From Nocardia veterana NBRC 100344 (GTDB lineage Bacteria > Actinomycetota > Actinomycetes > Mycobacteriales > Mycobacteriaceae): 64,000 bases of DNA. The position numbers and the translations under genes are program-made. This document shows positions 43,540-54,183 of the stretch, in pieces (the stretch's first letter is position 1; each line of letters opens with the position of its first letter). The stretch is from positions 62,001-126,000 of the forward strand of contig NZ_BAGM01000035.1 in assembly GCF_000308855.1 (NCBI RefSeq). Reading direction: 5' to 3'. Under the pieces are notes generated by a model that was given only the letters and a program-made list of their open reading frames with translations, did not search any database and was not told the origin of the DNA.

Positions 43540-43685
43540 GGCGCTTCTCCTGAGTTGTGTGTGGCACCCGCGTTCCACTGCGGGGCCACCCCCAGAACTA
43601 CGCCGGACGAGCTGCGCCGGACCGTATCGATACGCCCTCTTGACCGGCGGCGCCGTGATCTTGACGCCGCCCTGACCGCCCCGGC

Positions 43686-44477
43686 CTAGCCGGCGAGCTT
43701 CTTGTAGAACGAGCCGACGATCGGCGCGGTGAGCGCGCGCGGCGCGTACTGACCGGCGACACTCATTCCCTTGCTGATCAGGCCTGGGACCACGCGCATC
43801 TTGTTGCGCGCCAGGGCATCGATGGAGATCTTGGCGGTGTAGGCGGCCGAGACCCAGATGAAATCGGGAATCTTGCTGCCCACTTCCTCCTGATCGGGAT
43901 TGTCGGTGCGGACCGGTCCCGGTGCCAGCAGCGTCACATGGACACCGCTGCCGATGAGTTCGCCGCGCAGTGATTCGGAGAAGGTGTTGGTGAAGGCCTT
44001 CGTCGCCGCGTAGGTGGCGTTGTTGGGGATGGCCATATTCCCGGCGGCCGAGCCGGTGATCAGGATGCCGCCGCCGCGCGCGAGCATGCCGGGCAGGACG
44101 GCGAGGGTCAGATCGTGGACGGCGACCGCGTTGAGCTCCATCACCGAGCGCTCGACATCGGCGTCGAGGTCGGCGACGGCGCCGAAGGTCGCGACGCCGG
44201 CGTTGTTGCACAGGATGGCGATCTCGCGTTCGGCCAGTTCGGCGGCCAGCGGCGCCCGCTGCTCGCGGTCGGACAGATCGACCGCCCGCACCTCGGCGGT
44301 CACCCCGTAGGTCGCGGTCAGCCGCTGTGCCAGTTCGGCCAGCAGATCGCCGCGCCGGGCGACCAGGATGACCGAATACCCGCGTTTGGCCAGCTCCTCG
44401 GCCAGGGCGGTTCCGATGCCGGAGGAGGCTCCGGTGACGACGGCACGATTGTCGGCGGTGGGTGCAGGCAGGCTCAC
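43686..44477 (-). CDS. cmrA: Mycolate reductase CmrA
   Basis: A 263-residue SDR closely resembling Rv2509, the enzyme that reduces the 3-oxo group of newly condensed mycolic precursors. TGASSGIG (15-22) binds NADPH, NNAG (91-94) follows, and the catalytic set is Ser143, Tyr156 and Lys160 in YAATK. LNAVAVHDLTLAVLPGM and RNKMRVVPGLISKGMSVA are strikingly conserved with Rv2509. GTG 44477 gives MSLPAPTADNRAVV, matching the homolog start. It lies 11 bp after the VOC gene stop, so a FadH-VOC-CmrA transcript is possible. Confidence 0.92.
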   Translation of the reverse strand: MSLPAPTADNRAVVTGASSGIGTALAEELAKRGYSVILVARRGDLLAELAQRLTATYGVTAEVRAVDLSDREQRAPLAAELAEREIAILCNNAGVATFGAVADLDADVERSVMELNAVAVHDLTLAVLPGMLARGGGILITGSAAGNMAIPNNATYAATKAFTNTFSESLRGELIGSGVHVTLLAPGPVRTDNPDQEEVGSKIPDFIWVSAAYTAKISIDALARNKMRVVPGLISKGMSVAGQYAPRALTAPIVGSFYKKLAG

Positions 44478-44488
44478 GGTCGCCGAGC

Positions 44489-45087
44489 CTACCGGGTGCG
44501 GGCAGTGGTGGCCTTCGGCTCCAGGAAGGCGATGCCCCAGTCGAGGTGGCCGTGCCACACGCCGGCGATCCGACCGCCCTGCACCGCGGGCTTCGGGTCG
44601 CCGATCGGACCGCCGGCCGCCCGGACCGCCGCGACGGTGGCATCGAGGTCGGGTGTGCCGAATGCGACACCGACCAGCGCCGGTGCGCTGCGCGCGGCGG
44701 ACACCACCTCGATGAAGGCCTCGCCTACCCGGTAGAAGGCCATTTCCGGACCCTCGGGTCCGCGCGGGCGGAAGCGCCGGCGAGGACCGGCACCCAGCAC
44801 CGCAGTCAATGCCGTGACGGCTTCGTCCAGATCCGGCACCCAGTACACGATGTGGTCGACGAAGCTCACGCCATTGGGGTGGGTGGCGTCGGCCTCGGTG
44901 TCGTTCAGCACCTCCGGTACGCCGAGGACACCGGCGTCGGCTTCGGTGCCGTCGAACCCCCACCCGGCACCGACGCCGAGGGTGCAGGAGATCCGCCCGA
45001 TGCGGAGCATGCCGTCGTGAACGGCGAAACCGAGGGTGTTCCAGGACTTTTCGTCGCCCGGAAAGCCGAGGCGGGTCAGCGCGGCCA

Positions 45088-45088
<1 letters not shown>
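44489..45088 (-). CDS. VOC-family protein (two glyoxalase-like halves)
   Basis: A 199-residue protein with a VOC/glyoxalase-like fold: VSFVDHIVYWVPDLDEAVTAL begins the first module and VGVAFGTPDLDATVAAVRAA the second. The N-terminal 65 residues (LGFPGDEKSWNTLGFAV) form an additional segment. Its ATG overlaps the TAA stop of the upstream fadH by one base (TAATG), so translation is probably coupled. The substrate is unknown; it may process a product of the flavin reductase. Confidence 0.83.
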
Positions 45089-47764
<2,676 letters not shown>

Positions 47765-47793
47765 GCGCAGAGATTAGCCGATACACGGCGTAC

Positions 47794-47811
47794 TATGCAA
47801 CGTGGTGCATA
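47794..47811. promoter_or_regulatory. Candidate PadR operator
   Basis: TATGCA-N6-TGCATA lies 30 bp upstream of the padR start. PadR proteins often bind ATGT-N8-ACAT-like repeats, so this may be the operator. The 230 bp beyond it up to the next gene show no feature. Confidence 0.4.
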
Positions 47812-48044
47812 TTCCCGCGGCAGGGGGGCTGAACGCCGAGAACCCTGTGAGCACCCGTCGTTTTCTGTATCATCAGCCGCGGTGCTCTGCACTATCTCGG
47901 ATACGGGAAGGGCGCCTCATCCGGCCGACAGGTTCGAGGGGCGCCCTTCTGTACCGCCGCATCGGCCTGGCGTGTGGGACCTGCCCCGGTTTGCCGGAAT
48001 TACGTTGCCTCGCCGTATTTGTGCGCCTGGTCGGGAATGCGACC

Positions 48045-48665
48045 TCACCGGGCGCTGCCGGGTTTCCAGGCGGCCATGCCGAGGGCGATCATCCGCACCT
48101 GGCCCACGGTTCGATCGACGAGATCGGGGCGTTCCCGCAGCGGTGCGGAGACGAAGTCGGCGATGTGGTCGGCGACGGTCGAGACGATCAGATCCGCGGC
48201 CAGTTCCAGATCGTCGGTCGGCCAGGCGTCCAGCGCCGGCACTCGGGACATGTCGACCACCAATTCCCTTGTGATCAACTGCATTTCGGTGGCGATCGCA
48301 GTGCGCAGCGACGGTGAGCCGCCGTGCCGTTCGCGGATCAGGAAACCGTAGAGATCCTCGCGGCCGGCGATCTGGGCGAAAACGAAGCGCACGGTTTCGG
48401 CGAGGCGTGCGTCCGGAGTGCGGCGCAGCTGCCGCAGTGCCAGACGCAGCTGGCGCACGCCCTCGTCGACGAGGGCGGCGCCCAGTTCGTCGAGGGAGTC
48501 GAAATGGCGGTAGAAGGCGGTGGGCACGATTCCGGCCGACCGGGCGATCTCGCGCAGGCTCAGCGCCGCGAAGCCGCGCTCGGCGGCCAGCGTCAGCGTG
48601 CCGTCCAGCAGCGCTCGCCGGGTGCGCTCTTTGCGCTCGACTCGGGTTTCGGCCTGCTCGCTCAT
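48045..48665 (-). CDS. TetR-family regulator divergent from the DesA3 system
   Basis: A 206-residue TetR protein. The HTH is ALSLREIARSAGIVPTAFYRHF preceded by RRALLDGTLTLAAERGF; the C-terminal ligand pocket is helical (about 60-200). ATG 48665 gives MSEQAETRV; ATG 48677 or 48689 are possible. It is divergent from the reductase-desaturase pair with about 170 bp between. That layout is typical of fatty-acid-sensing repressors such as DesT, but the ligand is inferred. Confidence 0.88.
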   Translation of the reverse strand: MSEQAETRVERKERTRRALLDGTLTLAAERGFAALSLREIARSAGIVPTAFYRHFDSLDELGAALVDEGVRQLRLALRQLRRTPDARLAETVRFVFAQIAGREDLYGFLIRERHGGSPSLRTAIATEMQLITRELVVDMSRVPALDAWPTDDLELAADLIVSTVADHIADFVSAPLRERPDLVDRTVGQVRMIALGMAAWKPGSAR

Positions 48666-48780
48666 TTCGGTGAGCATACATCCGTTCACGATCGGTCCAT
48701 TCGTCGAGATGTTGCATCGGTCACATCAGATGCAGGTTGAACTATTGCGGTACTGCCGGGCACACTTGTTCAGTGTACAG

Positions 48781-48805
48781 ATGTGCACCGAAATTCGGCG
48801 CACAT
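48781..48805. promoter_or_regulatory. 25-bp near-perfect palindrome, candidate operator
   Basis: ATGTGCACCGAA and TTCGGCGCACAT flank a central A, with one mismatch pair in 12. It lies 31 bp upstream of the reductase start at 48837, in the region shared with the TetR gene. It is a likely binding site for that regulator. It also argues against a GTG start at 48783, which would fall inside it. Confidence 0.55.
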
Positions 48806-48836
48806 GATCAACCCGACGAAGGCTGGGGAGAACCGC

Positions 48837-49946
48837 ATGGTGGGACTGCTCGATCTGGTCCAGACATTGACCTCGCCGCACCCGCTCGACCGGTACCTGG
48901 AGTTGGTGCGCCCGACGTTGACGCTCCGTGATCTGCGGGCCGAGATCATCGGCGTGGATCGCTCGGTGCCCGGTTCGGTAACCCTGACACTCCGCCCGAA
49001 CCGTGCCTGGGCGGGCCATGCGGCCGGACAGTTCGTGCAGGTCGGCGTGCTGATCGACGGCGTCAAGCACACCCGGTGCTACTCACCGATCGATGCCGAG
49101 ACGGGGCCGCGACGCACGCTCACCCTGACGGTGAAGGCGCATCCGGACGGGCTGGTGTCGCAGTATCTGCACCGGCAAGCGCGCCGCGGCATGGTGGTGG
49201 ATCTGTCGCCGGCATCCGGAGTGTTCCGCCTGCCCGCGCAGCGGCCGGACAAACTCCTGCTGATCAGCGGCGGCAGCGGGATCACACCGGTCCTGTCGAT
49301 GCTGTCCACGCTGGCGGCCGAGGACTACCCGGGCGAGGTGGTGTTCCTGCACTACGCCCGATCGCCCGAGGAGGTGCCGCATCGGGATCTGCTGGAGAAC
49401 ATCGCCCGCCGCCACGACAACGTCGACATCGTGCTGGGATATCCGGAACTGGGGCGCTCCGAGCGGCTCGACGGCGCACCGTGGAACTGCGCCGCCGTGC
49501 CCGCCGCGAAGTTCCTCGACTATGACGAATTGACCCGGATCGCACCGTTTTTCGCCACCGCCCACACCTATGTGTGCGGGCCGCCGGCCCTGATGGAGAC
49601 CGTGCGGCGGATCTATCGGGCCGAGGAGCTCGACGATCGCCTGCACAGCGAGGAATTCGTCGTCACCACCGCACCGGCCGACCCCGCCGAGGTGGAGGGT
49701 GTCACCACCTTCTCGGCGAGTGGCAAGCAGGCGGAGAACACCGGGGTGAGCCTGTTGGAGCAGGCCGAGGCGGCGGGTCTGAACCCGGAGTTCGGGTGCC
49801 GGATGGGGATCTGCTTCTCGTGCACCGCGGTCAAGCGGTCCGGCTGCACCCGCAATCTGCGCAGCGGCGAAATCGACAGCGATCCCGACCAGCCGATCCA
49901 GCTGTGCGTCAGCGCCGCGGTCGGCGATGTCGACATCGAAATCTGA
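48837..49946 (+). CDS. Ferredoxin reductase partner of DesA3
   Basis: A 369-residue flavo-iron-sulfur protein. An FAD domain (HTRCYSPIDAE, RxYS-type motif) comes first, then an NAD(P) domain (LLLISGGSGITPVLSML, YVCGPPALME). A C-terminal plant-type ferredoxin holds the 2Fe-2S cysteines in FGCRMGICFSCTAVKRSG and, further on, QLCVSAA. It resembles Rv3230c, which passes electrons to DesA3 (Rv3229c). GGGGAGAACC precedes ATG 48837. The desaturase gene begins 14 bp later. Confidence 0.92.
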   Translation: MVGLLDLVQTLTSPHPLDRYLELVRPTLTLRDLRAEIIGVDRSVPGSVTLTLRPNRAWAGHAAGQFVQVGVLIDGVKHTRCYSPIDAETGPRRTLTLTVKAHPDGLVSQYLHRQARRGMVVDLSPASGVFRLPAQRPDKLLLISGGSGITPVLSMLSTLAAEDYPGEVVFLHYARSPEEVPHRDLLENIARRHDNVDIVLGYPELGRSERLDGAPWNCAAVPAAKFLDYDELTRIAPFFATAHTYVCGPPALMETVRRIYRAEELDDRLHSEEFVVTTAPADPAEVEGVTTFSASGKQAENTGVSLLEQAEAAGLNPEFGCRMGICFSCTAVKRSGCTRNLRSGEIDSDPDQPIQLCVSAAVGDVDIEI

Positions 49947-49960
49947 GAGGGGAAAAAGCC

Positions 49961-51130
49961 ATGACCATCCTCACCGAAACCGAGAACGGACCGCTGGTCC
50001 TGACACCGGAGCAGGTCGCCGAGATCGGCCGGGAGCTGGACGCGCTCCGCGACCGGATAACCGCTGACCTGGGGGAACGCGACCGGGAGTACATCTATTC
50101 GATCATCAAGGCGCAGCGCGGTTTCGAGATCGCCGGGCGTGGTCTGATGTATCTGGGCTTCCTGCCGCCGTTCTGGCTCGCCGGCGTCGCCGCGCTGAGC
50201 CTGTCCAAGATTCTGGACAACATGGAGATCGGCCACAACGTCATGCACGGCCAGTGGGACTGGATGCGTGAGCCGGGGCTCAATTCCCGGGTGTTCGAAT
50301 GGGACACGGTCTGCCCGGCCGATCAGTGGAAGCATTCGCACAACTACATGCACCACACCTACACCAACATCCACGGCCGCGACCGCGACATCGGCTACGG
50401 CATCCTGCGCATCGACGAGGGTCAGCAGTGGAACCCGTACTACCTGGGCAATCCGGTCTACGCGCTGGCCTTGATGCTGCTGTTCGAATGGGGCGTGATG
50501 CTGCACGACCTCGAGGCCGACAACATCATCAAGGGCAAGCGCAAGTGGTCGGATATCAAGCGCCTGGCCAAGGGACAGATCCGTAAGGCGAGCCGGCAGG
50601 TCCTCAAGGACTACATCGTCTTCCCGCTGCTGAGCGGGCCGCTGTTCGTCTCGACGCTCGCGGGCAACGCGACGGCGAACCTGGTGCGCAACATCTGGGC
50701 GTACTCGATCATCTTCTGCGGACACTTCCCGTCCGGCGTACAGACGTTCACCGAAGAGGAGACCGCGAACGAGACGCGCGGTGAGTGGTACGTCCGCCAG
50801 ATGCTGGGCTCGGCCAACATCACGGGGAGCAAACTGTTCCACATCCTGTCCGGCAATCTCTCTCATCAGATCGAACACCACCTGTTCCCGGACCTGCCGG
50901 CGAATCGGTACCCCGAGATCGCGCCCGAGGTCCGAGCGCTGTGCGAGAAGTACGGCCTGCCCTACAACACCGGCCGGTTGAGTAAGCAGGTCGGCTCGGT
51001 CTGGTTGAAGATCTGCAAGCTGGCGCTGCCCCCCGCGCTCGTCGGGAAAGGCTCGCAGCCTGGTGTTATCGTGATGCGGGAACCGCAGTCCGAGCCGGTC
51101 GGACCGCAATCCGGCCGGGCATCCGGCTGA
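49961..51130 (+). CDS. desA3: Membrane acyl-CoA desaturase, DesA3-type
   Basis: A 389-residue integral membrane di-iron desaturase. Three histidine boxes are visible: HNVMH (His92-His96), HSHNYMHH (His125-His132) and HQIEHH (302-307). Hydrophobic segments lie around 60-85, 160-175 and 220-255. It introduces the delta-9 double bond into stearoyl-CoA to give oleoyl chains, with electrons from the upstream reductase. GAGAGGGGAAAAAG precedes ATG 49961. It corresponds to Rv3229c; in M. tuberculosis the same pair is adjacent. A TetR gene and an operator-like palindrome upstream suggest lipid-responsive control. Confidence 0.93.
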   Translation: MTILTETENGPLVLTPEQVAEIGRELDALRDRITADLGERDREYIYSIIKAQRGFEIAGRGLMYLGFLPPFWLAGVAALSLSKILDNMEIGHNVMHGQWDWMREPGLNSRVFEWDTVCPADQWKHSHNYMHHTYTNIHGRDRDIGYGILRIDEGQQWNPYYLGNPVYALALMLLFEWGVMLHDLEADNIIKGKRKWSDIKRLAKGQIRKASRQVLKDYIVFPLLSGPLFVSTLAGNATANLVRNIWAYSIIFCGHFPSGVQTFTEEETANETRGEWYVRQMLGSANITGSKLFHILSGNLSHQIEHHLFPDLPANRYPEIAPEVRALCEKYGLPYNTGRLSKQVGSVWLKICKLALPPALVGKGSQPGVIVMREPQSEPVGPQSGRASG

Positions 51131-51152
51131 GCCGAGCGAGGTGGGCGGGTAG

Positions 51153-51473
51153 ATGATCGGAAAATTCGAGAGCAACAAGGATCTGATCCAGGAGTTGACC
51201 TCCTCCGGGGCACGACACGTCGGCAATATCGCAACGATCATTACCGGCACGGTCTCGGAAGTGACTCGCGAAATCGGTGACTGGATCACCGATGCCATCG
51301 AAATGCGGGAGGCCGCGGCCGCGGCCCACCGCGATCGGGAAGCGGCGGCCGGGGCGAACGCCGGGCGCGCCGAGCCCGACGTGTTGATCGACGAGCCGGA
51401 ACCGACGCCGAATGTGAGTGCGGTGCAACCCGTCATCGACGCCGATGTGGAGATCGTCGACCCCGAGCGTTGA
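51153..51473 (+). CDS. Small conserved-type hypothetical protein after desA3
   Basis: A 106-residue acidic protein without signal or membrane helix. The N-terminal part (NKDLIQELTSSGARHVGNIATIITGTVSEVTREIGDWITDAIEMREAA) is a long amphipathic helix pair resembling a phasin-like or lipid-associated protein; the tail is Pro/Asp/Glu-rich. It begins 22 bp after desA3 in the same direction with GAGGTGGG upstream, so it is probably co-transcribed. Function unknown; the phasin-like reading is a weak inference. Confidence 0.72.
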   Translation: MIGKFESNKDLIQELTSSGARHVGNIATIITGTVSEVTREIGDWITDAIEMREAAAAAHRDREAAAGANAGRAEPDVLIDEPEPTPNVSAVQPVIDADVEIVDPER

Positions 51474-51494
51474 GCACGCCGCGCCGGATCGCGA

Positions 51495-52037
51495 TCAGAA
51501 CACCGGCAGGCGCCGCCGATGTGCGGCGATGTCGGTGATCAGATCCTTGTAGCCGTCGGCCAATTCGGCGAGGCGCACCCAATGCAGGTGCGCCTCGCTG
51601 TCGACTCCGGCCCGGGCGACCGCGGCTCCGGGCCGGGTCGCATCGGGTAGTCCGAGGGCATGCTGGGCGGCCACCCATTTCCCGGCCATCCGATCGATCA
51701 CCGCGCCGAGGGTTTCGGTGTGCAGCGACGCGCCCTCCCGGTGGGCCACGTTGTCGGCGACCCACATATTGATTCGCTCGACCAGGCCGGTACGTTCGCG
51801 ATCGATGTGATCGACCAGTTGGCTGCAGCTGGCCACCCGTGCACTGGAGACCTGCGGGGCATGAGCGTCCCGATAGGCGTGCCGGCGCAATTCGTGGCAT
51901 CGGACCAGTTGTCGCGCGGCCTCGAGTACCGGATGGTCGGCCGGCGGCGGGGTGGTGGACCGAAATGCCCGCAGCAGTGCCGATACCGAGGGAAGTGCGC
52001 CGGCTGTCTCGTTGTCACCGGCGTATGCGGTCACCAT
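51495..52037 (-). CDS. DUF4254-family protein
   Basis: A 180-residue cytoplasmic protein matching DUF4254: ELRRHAYRDAHAPQVSSARVASCSQLVDHIDRERTGLVERIN, then GASLHTETLGAVIDRMAGKW. The segment is mostly helical. The family is common in mycolata with no assigned function. The start at 52037 (MVTAYAGDNE) is the first good ATG. It is convergent with the desA3-associated gene, 21 bp apart. Confidence 0.82.
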   Translation of the reverse strand: MVTAYAGDNETAGALPSVSALLRAFRSTTPPPADHPVLEAARQLVRCHELRRHAYRDAHAPQVSSARVASCSQLVDHIDRERTGLVERINMWVADNVAHREGASLHTETLGAVIDRMAGKWVAAQHALGLPDATRPGAAVARAGVDSEAHLHWVRLAELADGYKDLITDIAAHRRRLPVF

Positions 52038-52316
52038 CGTCTCCCACCCTCACCTCAGCGGTCGGAATGCTTGGTTACGCCAGGGCCGAGGAGGTTTCAC
52101 CGAGGGGCACCCCTCGGCTCCGGCGTAGTCCCGCGGATCGGACCACGGCCGCTCGGTCGCAAGCGCACGGGTGTACGAAACCGGGAAATCCGCGACGATG
52201 CGATGAGACGAGTCCGAGTGCGGGGACATATTCAGGAAAGCGTGTCCGGAGTGGGCATGCAACGGTTGACGCGGCCGAACGCCCAAGGTGCCGGGCAATC
52301 GTTATATGCATTACGC

Positions 52317-52334
52317 CGCGATCACATGATCGCG
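52317..52334. promoter_or_regulatory. 18-bp perfect inverted repeat
   Basis: CGCGATCA and TGATCGCG flank CA. It lies in the 471-bp gene-free stretch 52038-52508. An operator is possible; no regulator is nearby. The rest of this stretch holds a tandem repeat (52381-52446) and no gene I can support. Confidence 0.3.
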
Positions 52335-52380
52335 AAGATCCACCATCGGTCGGCGGGTCGCGCGGGCCGGTGAGCCGGAG

Positions 52381-52446
52381 ATCTCGACGAACGCGGCGGC
52401 GGGTCTCGACGAGCGCGGCGGCGGGTCTCGACGAGCGCGGCGGCGG
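52381..52446. repeat. Tandem 22-bp repeat, three copies
   Basis: Three adjacent 22-bp units of the form RTCTCGACGARCGCGGCGGC plus GG. Copies 2 and 3 are identical, and copy 1 differs at its first base and its eleventh. No spacers separate them, so it is a minisatellite and not a CRISPR array. It lies 63 bp upstream of the 52509 gene. Confidence 0.9.
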
Positions 52447-52508
52447 GCGGGCAACCGATTCGGCGCGGCGCCTGCGCCGCTCATCACGGTTGGTTAGCCT
52501 GGATATTT

Positions 52509-52829
52509 GTGCCCGCCTACGTTTCTTCGCCGGAGTTGACCTTCGGCTTTCTCTTCGCTCTGGAGGATCCTGAGCGAATCGCCGAGGTGGTGCGAGATCT
52601 GATGGAACGTCGCACGGTCTCGGTTTTCCGCTTGGCCCATGTTTCCGGTGCCACCGGCCCGCCGGAACGCTATGTGGTCAACTGGGCTGCCATTCCGCAG
52701 ATTTCGATCACCACCACCGCACCCGACGCGGACTCGATGCAGGCCGAACGGACGATGCTGGTCAACGCATTTCTCGGCGAGGGCGGCGAGGTGAGCTTGT
52801 ACTCCGCCGGGGAGCAAACACCCGGATGA
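52509..52829 (+). CDS. Hypothetical protein, 106 residues
   Basis: A 106-residue acidic protein. No signal peptide or membrane helix is visible. The core (FGFLFALEDPERIAEVVRDLMERRTVSVFRLAH and NWAAIPQISITTTAPDADSMQAERTMLVNAFLG) has alternating strands and helices. GTG 52509 lies close below TTAGCCTGGATATTT, which could be a -10 region of a leaderless or short-leader transcript. Not recognised as any family. Confidence 0.55.
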   Translation: MPAYVSSPELTFGFLFALEDPERIAEVVRDLMERRTVSVFRLAHVSGATGPPERYVVNWAAIPQISITTTAPDADSMQAERTMLVNAFLGEGGEVSLYSAGEQTPG

Positions 52830-53001
52830 CAAGCGCCGAACCCGCTTTCGGATCGGTGCAGCAACGGCTTTCGTTACCGAGATACATGCCACAGGCGCTC
52901 TTACGTGACTCTCAGCTATCGGCCAGTGGTCGTTAAGTCGGGACCAGCAGGGTGGGTTCTGGTCGATCGTTCGACAAGGACATCGACGGACGTTTGCCCC
53001 C

Positions 53002-54183
53002 CTACAGAGAGGTAGCAGCATGATTCCGGTCATCATCGACACCGGCAGCGCCGCGCTGAACGGACTCCTCGACACCGGCAGCGCCGCCCTCAGCGGAGTT
53101 CTGAACACTCTGTTCACCGGCTCCTTCGGCGGCTGAGTCCCGCGGGTTTGCGGGGTCGGATTCCCCGGTGACTGCCCCGGCGCCGCGCTGCGCCGGGGCA
53201 GTTTCGGATCGGGAACCGGTCTCGGCGGAATAGATCCGGCGCACGACGTCCTCGATATCCGGCTCCTCGATCGACAGGTCCCGCACCTCGGCGCGCTCCG
53301 AGATGGCGGCGAGAAGCTCTGCCGCGGTGGTGATTTCGGGGTCGAACGCCAGTCGCTGCCGGATGCCGTCGCCGACGCTGGCGACGACGGTCGCGCCGGG
53401 CAGGCCGGTCAGCTCGGCCGCGGGCCGGGCCAGGTCGACGACCAACACCCGGCGCGCCCCGACCCTGCGGGCCAGCCCGGACAGGGTGCCGTCGTAGGCG
53501 AGGCGGCCGCGGTCGACCACCAGAACCCGCTCGCACAGCCGCTCGATATCACCCATGTCATGGGTGGTGAGCAGCAGTGTGGTACCGCGCTCGGCGCGTT
53601 CCCGGCGCAGGAATTCGCGCAGCCGCTGTTTGGACAGGACGTCCAGGCCGATGGTGGGTTCGTCGAGGATCAGGAGTTCGGGGCGATGCAGCAGGGCGGC
53701 GGCGATTTCCGCGCGCATCCGCTGACCCAGCGAGAGCTGGCGTACCGGGGTGTCGAGGGTGTGCGCCATCTCGAGCTGTTCCACCAGTTCCTCGGTGCGC
53801 CGCCGGGCCGCGACGGGCTCCAGGCGATGGATGGCGGCCAGGATGGTGAACGATTCCCGCAGCGGCAGATCCCACCAGAGCTGTGAGCGCTGCCCGAATA
53901 CCACCCCGATCCGTCCGGCCAACTCGCGCCGCCGGCGCACCGGATCCAGGCCGCAGGTGCGCACGCTGCCCGAGGTGGGGACCAGAATTCCGGTCAGCAT
54001 CTTGATCGTGGTGGATTTGCCGGCCCCGTTGGCGCCGATGTAGCCCACCGCCGAACCGGTTTCGATGTGAAAGCTCATCGCGTCGACGGCGGTGAGTATC
54101 TCCCGCACGCGCCGGCGCCGACCGGGCTGTTTGCGCCGCAGCACGAATTGTCTCGTCAGTTCCGACACTTCGACGGTATTCAT
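53002..54183 (-). CDS. ABC transporter ATP-binding protein (ABC-2 type)
   Basis: A 393-residue ATPase. Walker A is GANGAGKST, the signature is QLSLGQRMRAE, Walker B is LLILDEPTIGLD, and the H-loop is LTTHDMGD. The domain after it matches DrrA-like/NatA-like exporters acting on the DUF990-type permeases upstream. Its start overlaps the upstream permease stop by ATGA. The family usually ends near DIEDVVRRIYSAE; here about 65 further low-complexity residues run to 53002, over the hairpin and the TGS-peptide gene antisense, so the tail may be an artefact of a lost stop. Confidence 0.9.
   Translation of the reverse strand: MNTVEVSELTRQFVLRRKQPGRRRRVREILTAVDAMSFHIETGSAVGYIGANGAGKSTTIKMLTGILVPTSGSVRTCGLDPVRRRRELAGRIGVVFGQRSQLWWDLPLRESFTILAAIHRLEPVAARRRTEELVEQLEMAHTLDTPVRQLSLGQRMRAEIAAALLHRPELLILDEPTIGLDVLSKQRLREFLRRERAERGTTLLLTTHDMGDIERLCERVLVVDRGRLAYDGTLSGLARRVGARRVLVVDLARPAAELTGLPGATVVASVGDGIRQRLAFDPEITTAAELLAAISERAEVRDLSIEEPDIEDVVRRIYSAETGSRSETAPAQRGAGAVTGESDPANPRDSAAEGAGEQSVQNSAEGGAAGVEESVQRGAAGVDDDRNHAATSL
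53020..53136 (+). CDS. Tiny TGS-repeat peptide, 38 residues
   Basis: The ATG at 53020 follows AGAGAGGTAGCAGC, an excellent ribosome-binding site. The 38-residue product has a tandem 11-residue repeat (DTGSAALNGLL, DTGSAALSGVL) and a final FTGSFGG; it has no signal peptide and is strongly amphipathic/hydrophobic. A perfect terminator hairpin follows 35 bp after the stop. The size and lack of a signal recall the short helical mycomembrane porins PorA/PorH of Corynebacterium, some of which carry O-mycoloylated serine. That comparison is inference. The 3' end of the ABC ATPase frame overlaps it antisense. Confidence 0.6.
   Translation: MIPVIIDTGSAALNGLLDTGSAALSGVLNTLFTGSFGG
53172..53201 (+). terminator. 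Terminator hairpin after the TGS peptide
   Basis: CTGCCCCGGCG (53172-53182) pairs perfectly with CGCCGGGGCAG (53191-53201), loop of 8, followed by TTTCGG. It supports a discrete short transcript for the peptide gene. The antisense ABC ATPase frame reads through it. Confidence 0.7.

Noticed and set aside
52381..52446. CRISPR array
   Set aside because: The 22-bp units are directly adjacent with no spacers and no cas genes are present.
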